64,000 bases of DNA from SKPS01 sp964469215 (lineage in GTDB: Bacteria > Bacteroidota > Bacteroidia > Bacteroidales > SKPS01): the NCBI GenBank assembly GCA_964469215.1, contig CAYXYB010000011.1, positions 1 to 64,000 of the forward strand, written 5' to 3'. The notes under the pieces were generated by a model. That model was not told the origin of the DNA, did not search any database, and saw only the letters and a program-made list of their open reading frames with translations. Both the position numbers and the translations under genes were made by a program. Positions 37,073 to 44,287 of the stretch are shown here, one piece after another. The stretch's first letter is position 1; each line of letters starts with the position of its first letter.

Positions 37073-37562
37073 TTTCTGCCTGCTGAGCCCTGAGGTGTAG
37101 CATAGCCATAACTGCTCCGGCAGCTTCCACACCCTTGTTTCCATGTTTGCCACCAGCTCTGTCAAGTGCCTGGGCATGGTTGTCCGTTGTCAGAACACCA
37201 AAGCTTACAGGGGCATTATACCTGATGTTTACCTGCATTATCCCATTGGCTACAGCATCAGCAATAAATTCAAAATGCCGTGTTTCACCCTGAATGATGC
37301 AACCGATACAAATCACTGCATCCGCCTCACCTTCTTCCAGAACCATCTGGGCTCCAAGAGGAAGCTCGAAACTGCCGGGAACATCATATTTGATAATGTT
37401 GGATGAGAGAATTCCGCATGCCAGCAGATACCCTTCTGCTGCATCTCTCATTGAGTGTGTAACCACCTGGTTCCACCCTGCAGTTACTATTGCAACCCTC
37501 AGTTTTTCAGCACCTCTGATCTTGATATGAGGTACTTCTGAAAGGTTTTTTTCCTTTATCAT
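37059..37562 (-). CDS. ribH: 6,7-dimethyl-8-ribityllumazine synthase RibH
   Basis: Joins the RibA branch product with DHBP to make the riboflavin precursor lumazine. It is 167 residues. 'PGSFELPLGAQMVLE' contains the phosphate-binding loop, 'GCIIQGETRHFEFIADAV' the catalytic His, and 'FGVLTTDN' follows. The start codon overlaps the stop of the TPR gene by one base (TAATG). It lies away from ribBA (17913-19124), so the riboflavin genes are scattered. Riboflavin synthase and the RibD deaminase/reductase are not in the window. Confidence 0.96.
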   Translation of the reverse strand: MIKEKNLSEVPHIKIRGAEKLRVAIVTAGWNQVVTHSMRDAAEGYLLACGILSSNIIKYDVPGSFELPLGAQMVLEEGEADAVICIGCIIQGETRHFEFIADAVANGIMQVNIRYNAPVSFGVLTTDNHAQALDRAGGKHGNKGVEAAGAVMAMLHLRAQQAENENR

Positions 37563-38266
37563 TATTCCTGGTAACCATGTTGGATATATCCCTCAACTCT
37601 TGCGATATATTTATCGACACTGTTGTGCCGGAAGGTGTTGGGGTAATTCCTCTTGACCCTGTTATAGGCATCCAGAGCCTTCTGCCATTCCTTCATGAGT
37701 TCGAAAGTGTTGCCTGCTCTCATCAGGAATTCGGGTGTAAGGAAGTCATTGTTGGCTTTATCGGCAGCTTGCATATAGTGTTCAGCAGCATTACCCATCT
37801 GGTTTAATTCAAGATATGCATCACCAAGCATCCTGAGAGCATTTGGCCCAACCATGGGATCTTTAGACTTGAATTTTTTTAGCTGGCTTATTGCATCCTC
37901 GAACTGCCCCTGTTTAAGATAGATGTCGCCTGCATAATAACGTGCGAGATTACCTGCGGGAGTGCGGCGATATTCATCAATGATGTCCAGAAAACCAAGA
38001 TTAAGGCCATCACCTTTGAGTGCAAGGGTAAGGCTGTCTTTCTCCCAGTACTTCTCAGCAATGAACATCTTCTCCTGGGCTTCACGGCTTTTAGGCAACA
38101 AGATGAACTTCTTGTAACCAAAATAACCTCCGAATACAACAAGTAATGCCCCAATTACATAAAGGATGAGTTTCTGATGCTTCTCAAGAAACATTTCTGT
38201 CCTGCTAAGCGCCTCTTCAACAATCTGGATATTTTCCTGTGCCTTGTCAGTCTTTTTCTTTGCCAT
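37562..38266 (-). CDS. TPR membrane-anchored protein (YfgM-like layout)
   Basis: 234 residues from the ATG at 38266 (MAKKKTDKAQENIQIVE). The upstream frame to 38338 reads through the predicted promoter, so I trim it. An N-terminal cytoplasmic part ('EEALSRTEMFLEKHQKL') leads to one transmembrane helix ('LILYVIGALLVVFGGYFGY'), then TPR-like repeats ('LARYYAGDIYLKQGQFEDAI', 'LRMLGDAYLELNQMGNAAEH'). This single-helix-plus-TPR layout resembles YfgM, the SecYEG/periplasmic chaperone adaptor. That is an analogy only. It heads the operon with ribH and fmt. Confidence 0.75.
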   Translation of the reverse strand: MAKKKTDKAQENIQIVEEALSRTEMFLEKHQKLILYVIGALLVVFGGYFGYKKFILLPKSREAQEKMFIAEKYWEKDSLTLALKGDGLNLGFLDIIDEYRRTPAGNLARYYAGDIYLKQGQFEDAISQLKKFKSKDPMVGPNALRMLGDAYLELNQMGNAAEHYMQAADKANNDFLTPEFLMRAGNTFELMKEWQKALDAYNRVKRNYPNTFRHNSVDKYIARVEGYIQHGYQE

Positions 38267-38286
38267 GATCTTTTGAAATTGAGGGG

Positions 38287-38316
38287 CAAAAATAGCATTT
38301 TTCACCCAATCAACAA
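38287..38316 (-). promoter_or_regulatory. Promoter of the TPR-ribH-fmt operon
   Basis: On the minus strand, TATTTTTG (38294-38287) lies 19 bases from a TTG at 38316-38314. Transcription would start about 14 bases before the ATG at 38266. Confidence 0.6.
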
Positions 38317-38379
38317 TAAAGCAAAAGGAAAAAGGCAAAAGAAAAAAGATTTTGCCTAAAACTTTTGCCCTTCTACTTT

Positions 38380-38997
38380 TTACTTACAACCAGTCTCATA
38401 GGGCACTCTGTTCACAATAGATCTCCCCAGGGTAACCTCGTCAGCATATTCGAGCTCGTCACCTATGGGAACGCCTCTTGCAATCGCCGATACGGTTATG
38501 TTTTGATCTTTTATCTTCCTGTATATGTAAAATGCCGTGGTCTCTCCTTCAATGCTGGTGTTAATTGCCATTATCACCTCACGGATATCCTGTCCGGTAA
38601 TCCTTTTGATCAGGGAATCTATATTAAGGTCTGAAGGGCTTACACCTTCAACAGGTGAAATGACCCCTCCGAGTACGTGGTAAAGTCCACGGTACTGCCC
38701 TGTTTGTTCAATGGCCATAACGTCACGCACATCCTGCACAACACATATCTGTGTATGATCTCTGCGGTAATCACTGCATGTCCTGCATAATGGTTCGTCA
38801 GAAATGTTATGGCACATGCTGCAGTAACAGATTTCCTCACTCAGCCTTATTATGGAATTGCCAAGAATTGCAACACTCTGCCTGTCCTGTTTCAGAATCC
38901 ATAAAGCAAGCCTCAATGCAGTCCTCCGGCCTATTCCGGGCATCCTCGACAGTTCATCGACAGCCTGTTCAAGTATTATGGATGGTATTCTGCTCAT
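38380..38997 (-). CDS. recR: Recombination protein RecR
   Basis: Works with RecO and RecF to load RecA at gaps. It is 205 residues from the ATG at 38997 (MSRIPSIILEQAVDELSRMP). The extra N-terminal residues of the longer frame do not match the family. The helix-hairpin-helix part includes 'MPGIGRRTALRLALWIL'. The zinc finger is C59-x2-C62 ... C71-x2-C74 within 'CYCSMCHNISDEPLCRTC', and the Toprim domain is around 'ICVVQDVRDVMAIEQTGQYR'. A plus-strand promoter for the symporter gene lies immediately upstream, so the two genes diverge with little room between them. Confidence 0.95.
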   Translation of the reverse strand: MSRIPSIILEQAVDELSRMPGIGRRTALRLALWILKQDRQSVAILGNSIIRLSEEICYCSMCHNISDEPLCRTCSDYRRDHTQICVVQDVRDVMAIEQTGQYRGLYHVLGGVISPVEGVSPSDLNIDSLIKRITGQDIREVIMAINTSIEGETTAFYIYRKIKDQNITVSAIARGVPIGDELEYADEVTLGRSIVNRVPYETGCK

Positions 38998-39010
38998 TAA
39001 AAAACTCTGT

Positions 39011-39042
39011 TTTGGGGTGGTTGGCAAAAAAAACTATTTTTG
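39011..39042 (+). promoter_or_regulatory. Promoter with -33 TTTG and -7 TATTTTTG for the symporter gene
   Basis: TTTG at 39011-39014, a 20-base spacer and TATTTTTG at 39035-39042. It is the best match in the window to the Bacteroidetes -33/-7 consensus. It places the transcript start near 39047 and rules out the TTG at 39040 as a start codon. Confidence 0.8.
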
Positions 39043-39081
39043 CGCAAAATTAATTATTTCGGTCATGTGCCGGAGATAAAC

Positions 39082-40548
39082 ATGTTTGCCGGTATGTCAT
39101 CTGGCTTTATCCTGCTCATATTTGGATTATACACTCTTCTGCTTTTTGTGGTTGGATTCATTACCGCGCGCCACTCCGACGATGAATCCTTCTTCATTGG
39201 AAACAGATCTTCGAAATGGTATCTTGTTGCATACGGAATGGTAGGTGCCTCACTATCAGGAGTAACATTTATATCAATACCGGGGTATGTCGGAGAATCT
39301 GATTTCTCATATATGGTAATAGTGTTTGGATACCTTGCAGGATATATAATTATTGCCAATGTCCTGCTACCCGTGTATTACCGGTTGAGGCTTACATCAA
39401 TCTATACTTACCTCGATCAACGGTTTGGCAATTTCAGCTATAAGACCGGAGCATCGTTCTTTATACTCTCCAGGCTTATTGGAGCTTCTTTCAGGGTTTT
39501 TATTGTGGTTAACATATTGTATCTGTTTGTGTTTCAGAATTGGGGTGTACGCTTTGAATTTGTGGCGATTCTTTTTGTAGTGCTGATACTGCTATACTCA
39601 ATAAAAGGGGGGATAAAAACAATTGTGTGGACAGACACTCTGCAGACAACCTTTATGCTTGCGGCACTTGCTACAACCATCATCATTCTGAGCAGAAGCT
39701 GGGAGGGGGGAATAAAAGAGCTGACTGTTGATGTCTGGAACAGCAATTACAGCAAGATGTTCTTCTTCACCGAATGGAAAGACAGGAACTATTTCCTGAA
39801 ACTTTTTTTTAGTGGCATGTTTATAACCATTGTCATGACCGGCCTTGACCAGGATATGATGCAGAAAAACCTTAGCTGTCGCTCATTTCGTGAATCGAGA
39901 AAGAACATGTACTGGATGAGTTCAATACTTATACCTGTAAATATGCTGTTTCTCTTTCTTGGTGCAACACTGTATCTCTTCGCTGCGAAATCGGGAATAC
40001 ATGTTCCGGTTTTATCGGATGAGCTTTTCCCGACAATATCACTGACCTATCTGGGTGGTTTTGCAGGAATCACATTTCTTCTGGGTCTTATTGCCGCTGC
40101 CTTTTCCAGCGCCGATGGAACACTGACAGCCCTTACTACATCCGTAAGCCTTGACCTGATCGGCCTCTCTGAAAAGAAAAACCTGACCCAGAAGATGCGA
40201 ACCAATTACCGCAGACTGATACATATAGGAGTAACCATACTGGTGATCCTCACAGTTGTTATCTTCGAAGCAATAAATGACCGTGCGGTTATTGAGAAGC
40301 TGTTTGATATTGCTGGTTATACCTATGGCCCTTTGCTTGGTTTATATGCCTTCGGCATTTTTACAAAGTTCAAAGTGTGGGATAACGACATTCCCTTCAT
40401 TGCAGTAATCTCTCCTGTTTTGGCCTATTGTGTCAGGCTTGTGATTGAATATGAAATTACAGGCTACAAAGTGGGTTTCGAGATCCTGATAATGAATGGA
40501 TTGATCACTTTCTTGCTTCTGTTTCAGGCGAGAAAGCGTGGTGTATAA
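39082..40548 (+). CDS. Sodium:solute symporter family protein
   Basis: A predicted Na+-coupled transporter of the SSS family, 488 residues from the ATG at 39082 (MFAGMSSGFILLIFG), with about 13 hydrophobic helices. The N-terminal region has 'ESFFIGNRSSKWYLVAYGMV' and 'LSGVTFISIPGYVG'; 'GLIAAAFSSADGTLTALTTS' is the family signature that contributes to the Na+ site. The substrate cannot be read from the sequence; sugars, amino acids and anions are all known in the family. The promoter at 39011-39042 drives it alone. Confidence 0.9.
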   Translation: MFAGMSSGFILLIFGLYTLLLFVVGFITARHSDDESFFIGNRSSKWYLVAYGMVGASLSGVTFISIPGYVGESDFSYMVIVFGYLAGYIIIANVLLPVYYRLRLTSIYTYLDQRFGNFSYKTGASFFILSRLIGASFRVFIVVNILYLFVFQNWGVRFEFVAILFVVLILLYSIKGGIKTIVWTDTLQTTFMLAALATTIIILSRSWEGGIKELTVDVWNSNYSKMFFFTEWKDRNYFLKLFFSGMFITIVMTGLDQDMMQKNLSCRSFRESRKNMYWMSSILIPVNMLFLFLGATLYLFAAKSGIHVPVLSDELFPTISLTYLGGFAGITFLLGLIAAAFSSADGTLTALTTSVSLDLIGLSEKKNLTQKMRTNYRRLIHIGVTILVILTVVIFEAINDRAVIEKLFDIAGYTYGPLLGLYAFGIFTKFKVWDNDIPFIAVISPVLAYCVRLVIEYEITGYKVGFEILIMNGLITFLLLFQARKRGV

Positions 40549-40628
40549 AAAATTTATAATTTGCCAGTAGGATCAATTTGATAAATCATCCGGATAATAT
40601 TCAAAACATGTAAGTCAGGCGCAGGATT

Positions 40629-41084
40629 CTATTCCCCTTCACCGGAATCCTTTTTGAGAATAAGGAGTTTTTCCCTGTCAAGAATATCTTTCAGGGTTAT
40701 GTTTTTCATCATACTTACAGTTTCATCCCTTATCTCTTTGACATAGGATTTAATACCACATGTTGATTCATCTTTGCAATGCTGACATTCTTCATAGTAC
40801 AGATATGTAGCACATGGTAAAAGAGCTATTGCTCCGTCGAAATGGCGTATAATTTCAGCCATGTTGACATCTTCCGGGTTCCTGCGGAGTATATAACCGC
40901 CACCTTTCCCTTTTCTGCTCGATAGAATACCAATGGTTTTTAGCTCCAGAAGTATTGCTTCAAGGAATTTCCGTGGCAGCTTTTCCTGTTCTGCTATCTC
41001 CCTGATCAGCATCGGCCCTCTGGACTGCTCCCTTGCCAGGTAAACAAGCGCGTATAATGCGTATTGAGCTTTTTTGGATAACAT
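40629..41084 (-). CDS. Rrf2-family transcriptional regulator with four C-terminal cysteines
   Basis: 151 residues. The N-terminal winged helix-turn-helix begins 'MLSKKAQYALYALVYLA' and contains 'LIREIAEQEKLPRKFLEAIL' and 'GKGGGYILRR', the Rrf2 signature. A cluster follows, 'PCATYLYYEECQHCKDESTCGI', with Cys spaced 9, 3 and 6, close to the three-Cys [2Fe-2S] ligand set of IscR/NsrR-type regulators. It is probably a redox-, iron- or NO-sensing repressor. The gene starts four bases after a -7 box, so its mRNA may be leaderless. Nearby genes (DUF4831, Yip1) do not suggest a target. Confidence 0.88.
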   Translation of the reverse strand: MLSKKAQYALYALVYLAREQSRGPMLIREIAEQEKLPRKFLEAILLELKTIGILSSRKGKGGGYILRRNPEDVNMAEIIRHFDGAIALLPCATYLYYEECQHCKDESTCGIKSYVKEIRDETVSMMKNITLKDILDREKLLILKKDSGEGE

Positions 41085-41088
41085 CCTG

Positions 41089-41096
41089 CAAAATTA
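41089..41096 (-). promoter_or_regulatory. rrf2 -7 box TAATTTTG, four bases from the start codon
   Basis: On the minus strand TAATTTTG ends at 41089, and the ATG begins at 41084. The usual start point is 4-7 bases past the box, so it would coincide with the ATG and leave no room for a ribosome binding site. No clear -33 was found. Confidence 0.5.
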
Positions 41097-41171
41097 TCAA
41101 TAATTATTGTGATAGCATTGCTGTTTTCCTTAATAATTCAACATCTTGTTGTATTTTCGTGCAATACTTGA

Positions 41172-41199
41172 TTTCAAACTTTCAAACTTTCAAACTTTC
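41172..41199. repeat. 8-bp tandem repeat TTTCAAAC, 3.5 copies
   Basis: Three perfect units plus TTTC lie between the divergent rrf2 and DUF4831 genes. They sit about 80 bases upstream of the rrf2 start and 90 upstream of the lipoprotein start, so copy-number change could alter promoter spacing for either gene. Confidence 0.9.
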
Positions 41200-41287
41200 G
41201 CACTAAATTCCTGTCCATGATAAAAAATCTACCAAAAACGCTCCTTAATGCCTGTTTTTGTTGTTACTTTGCAAAAAAAAAAGAAAG

Positions 41288-42502
41288 ATGCAACGAAGCC
41301 ACTTGTTTTTCATAATTGTGTTCTGCTCGATTGCGTTCACATCATGTTTCAGGCAGGCAGCACCTCCTCATAAACCCTTTGAGCCTCCTGTTTTTGTTGC
41401 AGGTGTAACCGACACACTTCCTGCCGGTAACGATGCCGGTGTATGGTACATGCTTCCAAAGTCCAGGTTTGAAATTAATGTCTATCTGAAGCGGACAGAA
41501 CTGGTGAAAGGGCCTTTTTCATCTTTTGCAGGTAAATATTTGGGTATTGATAATGTAATCAATTCAAACACAACCGCATGGCAGATTGAGGATATTGATG
41601 TACGTGCAACACCCGTTCCCGATCCTGATCACCTTTATTTCCTGGCTTTCAGCTCAGGGGATTCTGTTCCGGTGCCATTGGAATTACAGATAAATATTAA
41701 CAATATTGGAGTGCTTTCAGGAGCAACCCCTACTGAAGATACAAGGACATTTGACGCAACAACAATTTCGGTTTCGGGATTCAACTATTCATCAGTCTTT
41801 AAATTCAATGCAGAAAGTAACCTTTTCGAAACCATCGATACAGTTATTGAAAAGGTTCAGCTTGACTCGGTTACTGTTGAAAAGACGGTTCTGAAAAAGA
41901 AGATGGTTGAGAAGCCTATGGAGCAAAGAGCCAAGGAGGCGGCTGACCTTATAATGAAACTGCGTGATCAGCGTCTTAGCCTGCTTACAGGATATCAGGA
42001 GATTCCATATGATCCTGCTACTATTAAATATATGGCAGGAGAACTGGAAAAAATGGAAAATGAGTATATAGAGTTGTTTACCGGTATCACCATCCAGACT
42101 AGCCATAAAAGAAGTTTCAATTATATCCCCGCACCGGCTGACGATTGTATTCCTGTGGCAATGATGCGGTTTTCCCCACAGGAGGGTTTGCTGCCTGCCG
42201 AAAACAAAAAAGGGGAGTTGATGTATGTGCAGTTTTGTTCGCAGGGTGTAAGAGAATCCAGGCTGAAATTTCAGACTCAACATATCAAGGACAGCCTTAT
42301 GACGGAGAAGAATTTCAATACCGGATTTGTATATCGTAACCCTGAATGGGCAATGGTGTCTGTTTACCTTGGCAACAAGGTACAAAAGGAAGCCGGATTT
42401 CAGATACCACAACTAGGGACTGTTGAGCGATTACCCTGGTTTATAACTCGCTTTGTAATAGATCCCGAGACCGGTGCACTGATTAGCATTAACACTCGTT
42501 AG
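41288..42502 (+). CDS. DUF4831-family lipoprotein
   Basis: 404 residues from the ATG at 41288 (MQRSHLFFIIVFCSIAFTSC). The lipobox FTSC with Cys at residue 20 marks it as a lipoprotein, probably at the outer membrane. The remainder has the family pattern 'PPVFVAGVTDTLPAGND' then 'GVWYMLPKSRFEINV', with an internal coiled-coil-like charged stretch ('KMVEKPMEQRAKEAADLIMK'). The family's role is unknown. The upstream ATG at 41258 would prefix LLLCKKKRK and I reject it. The following Yip1-like gene is 42 bases on. Confidence 0.8.
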   Translation: MQRSHLFFIIVFCSIAFTSCFRQAAPPHKPFEPPVFVAGVTDTLPAGNDAGVWYMLPKSRFEINVYLKRTELVKGPFSSFAGKYLGIDNVINSNTTAWQIEDIDVRATPVPDPDHLYFLAFSSGDSVPVPLELQININNIGVLSGATPTEDTRTFDATTISVSGFNYSSVFKFNAESNLFETIDTVIEKVQLDSVTVEKTVLKKKMVEKPMEQRAKEAADLIMKLRDQRLSLLTGYQEIPYDPATIKYMAGELEKMENEYIELFTGITIQTSHKRSFNYIPAPADDCIPVAMMRFSPQEGLLPAENKKGELMYVQFCSQGVRESRLKFQTQHIKDSLMTEKNFNTGFVYRNPEWAMVSVYLGNKVQKEAGFQIPQLGTVERLPWFITRFVIDPETGALISINTR

Positions 42503-42544
42503 ACATCTTAACAAAATACAGATTGTAAAAAATAATTCCATCAG

Positions 42545-43168
42545 ATGAAGATCGTCAACAGAATAAAAAAGCTGATTACTTCACCCGGTGATGAGTGGGT
42601 TGTTATCGCAGATGAAAACCATGATATTTCTTATATCACAAAAAACTATCTGTTGATTTTAATACTAATACCAGTTGTTGCCCTGGTTATTGGATGGGAG
42701 TTTGTCGGGAAAACCGAAACATTCCAACATCTCAAAACAATAACAAGTGGATGGGATATTGGCCTGCAAAAAGCGTTGATATATTTGTTTACATCAGTGA
42801 TCACTATTTTTACAAGCACATATATCATAAATAAAATAGCACCTGTATTCAGGGTTGAAAGGAACTTCAATCATGTTTTCAGGTTGATTGTTTATTCATG
42901 GACGCCCATACTTCTGGCAGGCATCTTCTATCTTCTTCCGGCACTCTCGTTCATGTTTTTTCCAGGCTTGCTGTTTTCCTTCGTGCTGATATATTATGGC
43001 CTCGATCCACTTATGAAACCACCCGCACCTGCGAAAACAGTCTATTTTACAGCAATAGTTGCAGTGGTGATATGTTGTTTTGCACTTACTCACTTAATAA
43101 TCAAGGCATTTTTTGGTGTTTTGTGGATTAACAACACCAATCTGATGCCCGGGAATTTTGTGCTCTGA
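42545..43168 (+). CDS. Yip1-family membrane protein
   Basis: 207 residues with a short N-terminal cytoplasmic part ('RIKKLITSPGDEWVVIADEN') and about five transmembrane helices (for example 'NYLLILILIPVVALVIGW' and 'LVYFTAIVAVV'-type stretches). This fits the bacterial Yip1/DUF1282 family of unknown function, whose helix order is alike. It shares the strand with the DUF4831 gene and may be in one transcript with it. Confidence 0.7.
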   Translation: MKIVNRIKKLITSPGDEWVVIADENHDISYITKNYLLILILIPVVALVIGWEFVGKTETFQHLKTITSGWDIGLQKALIYLFTSVITIFTSTYIINKIAPVFRVERNFNHVFRLIVYSWTPILLAGIFYLLPALSFMFFPGLLFSFVLIYYGLDPLMKPPAPAKTVYFTAIVAVVICCFALTHLIIKAFFGVLWINNTNLMPGNFVL

Positions 43169-43230
43169 AAATTTATTTTGGACTGTCCCGGTTTACATTT
43201 GACATGATCGCCGTTTGTTGCAATAAATTG

Positions 43231-43238
43231 TATATTTG
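43231..43238 (+). promoter_or_regulatory. GAPDH-like gene promoter, -7 box TATATTTG
   Basis: An exact TAnnTTTG, 24 bases before the ATG at 43263. An upstream TTTG at 43214-43217 lies only 13 bases away, too close for a standard -33. The same octamer precedes the second GAPDH-like gene (53267-53274). Confidence 0.55.
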
Positions 43239-43262
43239 CATAGGTGCTTTTATACTCTTATT

Positions 43263-44276
43263 ATGGCTGTGAAGATTGGTATAAATGGTTTGGGAAGGAT
43301 TGGGAAACTAGTTTTCAGGCTTCTTGCAGACACGCCGGGTATTGAGGTTGTGCAGATCAACGATAAGATAGACAATGAGTTGTTGATTCATCTTCTTAAG
43401 TACGACACTATTCATGGAAGGTTTAATGCCGGAATTAAAAAATGGGATCAGGGTGTGTTGTTCGAAGGCCGCAAGATCCTGATGACCCACGAACATCATC
43501 CGTCACATATTCCCTGGAGTCTTAGTGGTGCAGAAATTATTATTGAGTCAAGTGGCAAATTCAAGACTATGCCGCTTCTTCAGCAACATATACATGACAG
43601 TGTAAGAAAAGTCATTCTTACCTGCCCGGCTGATGATGACCTTATTGACAGGACGGTGGTAATGGGTATTAATAATATTGATATTTCAAACGTTGACAGG
43701 GTGATATCAAATGCATCATGTACTACGAACTGTGTGGCGATGATGTTAAAGGTGCTCGACGATTCATTCGGGGTAAAGCGTGCCTTTATGAACACAGTGC
43801 ATCCGTTTACCAACAACCAGTCACTGCTCGACGGGCCCCATTCCGATTTCAGAAGGGCAAGAGCTGCAGTTGGTAATATAATACCTACCACAACCAGTGC
43901 TATCAGGGCTATTCCTGTTGTAATGCCTAAGATGAAAGGGATATTCGATGGTTTTGCCACCCGTGTTCCAGTTATCGATGGCTCGTTTGTGGAACTTACT
44001 GCCGAACTGAATACTGGGGTAAACCCACGGATTATTAATAACGCATTCCTGGCGGCATCTGAATCACAGTTGAAAGCATACCTCTCATATAGTGACGACC
44101 CTCTTGTGAGCAGCGATGTAATCGGTAACAGGTATTCTGCCATTTTTGATTCGCTCTCTACCAAAGTTATCGGCAAAGATATGGTGCAGATACTCTCATG
44201 GTACGATAACGAAAGTGGATATGCAAACAGGATAGTTGACCTGCTCAAATATATAATTAGTCTTGATGCCAGATAA
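43263..44276 (+). CDS. GAPDH-family protein, divergent (first copy)
   Basis: A glyceraldehyde-3-phosphate dehydrogenase-type oxidoreductase, 337 residues from the ATG at 43263. The NAD+ fold is intact ('VKIGINGLGRIGKLVFRLL'). The active-site Cys is in 'ASCTTNC' and the catalytic His in 'NTVHPFTNNQ'; 'GPHSDFRRARAAVGNIIP' and 'WYDNESGYANRIVDL' are conserved. Some substrate-site positions differ from glycolytic GapA: TTSAI in place of the usual STGAA, and VHPFTNNQ where VHATTxxQ is typical. It may be a true GAPDH, an NADP form, or erythrose-4-phosphate dehydrogenase-like. It lies only 11 bases before the dikinase-like gene. Confidence 0.82.
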   Translation: MAVKIGINGLGRIGKLVFRLLADTPGIEVVQINDKIDNELLIHLLKYDTIHGRFNAGIKKWDQGVLFEGRKILMTHEHHPSHIPWSLSGAEIIIESSGKFKTMPLLQQHIHDSVRKVILTCPADDDLIDRTVVMGINNIDISNVDRVISNASCTTNCVAMMLKVLDDSFGVKRAFMNTVHPFTNNQSLLDGPHSDFRRARAAVGNIIPTTTSAIRAIPVVMPKMKGIFDGFATRVPVIDGSFVELTAELNTGVNPRIINNAFLAASESQLKAYLSYSDDPLVSSDVIGNRYSAIFDSLSTKVIGKDMVQILSWYDNESGYANRIVDLLKYIISLDAR

Positions 44277-44287
44277 TAATAAGTCTG

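Noticed and set aside
39040..39081. TTG start for the symporter
   Set aside because: It overlaps the promoter -7 box, which puts the transcript start later.
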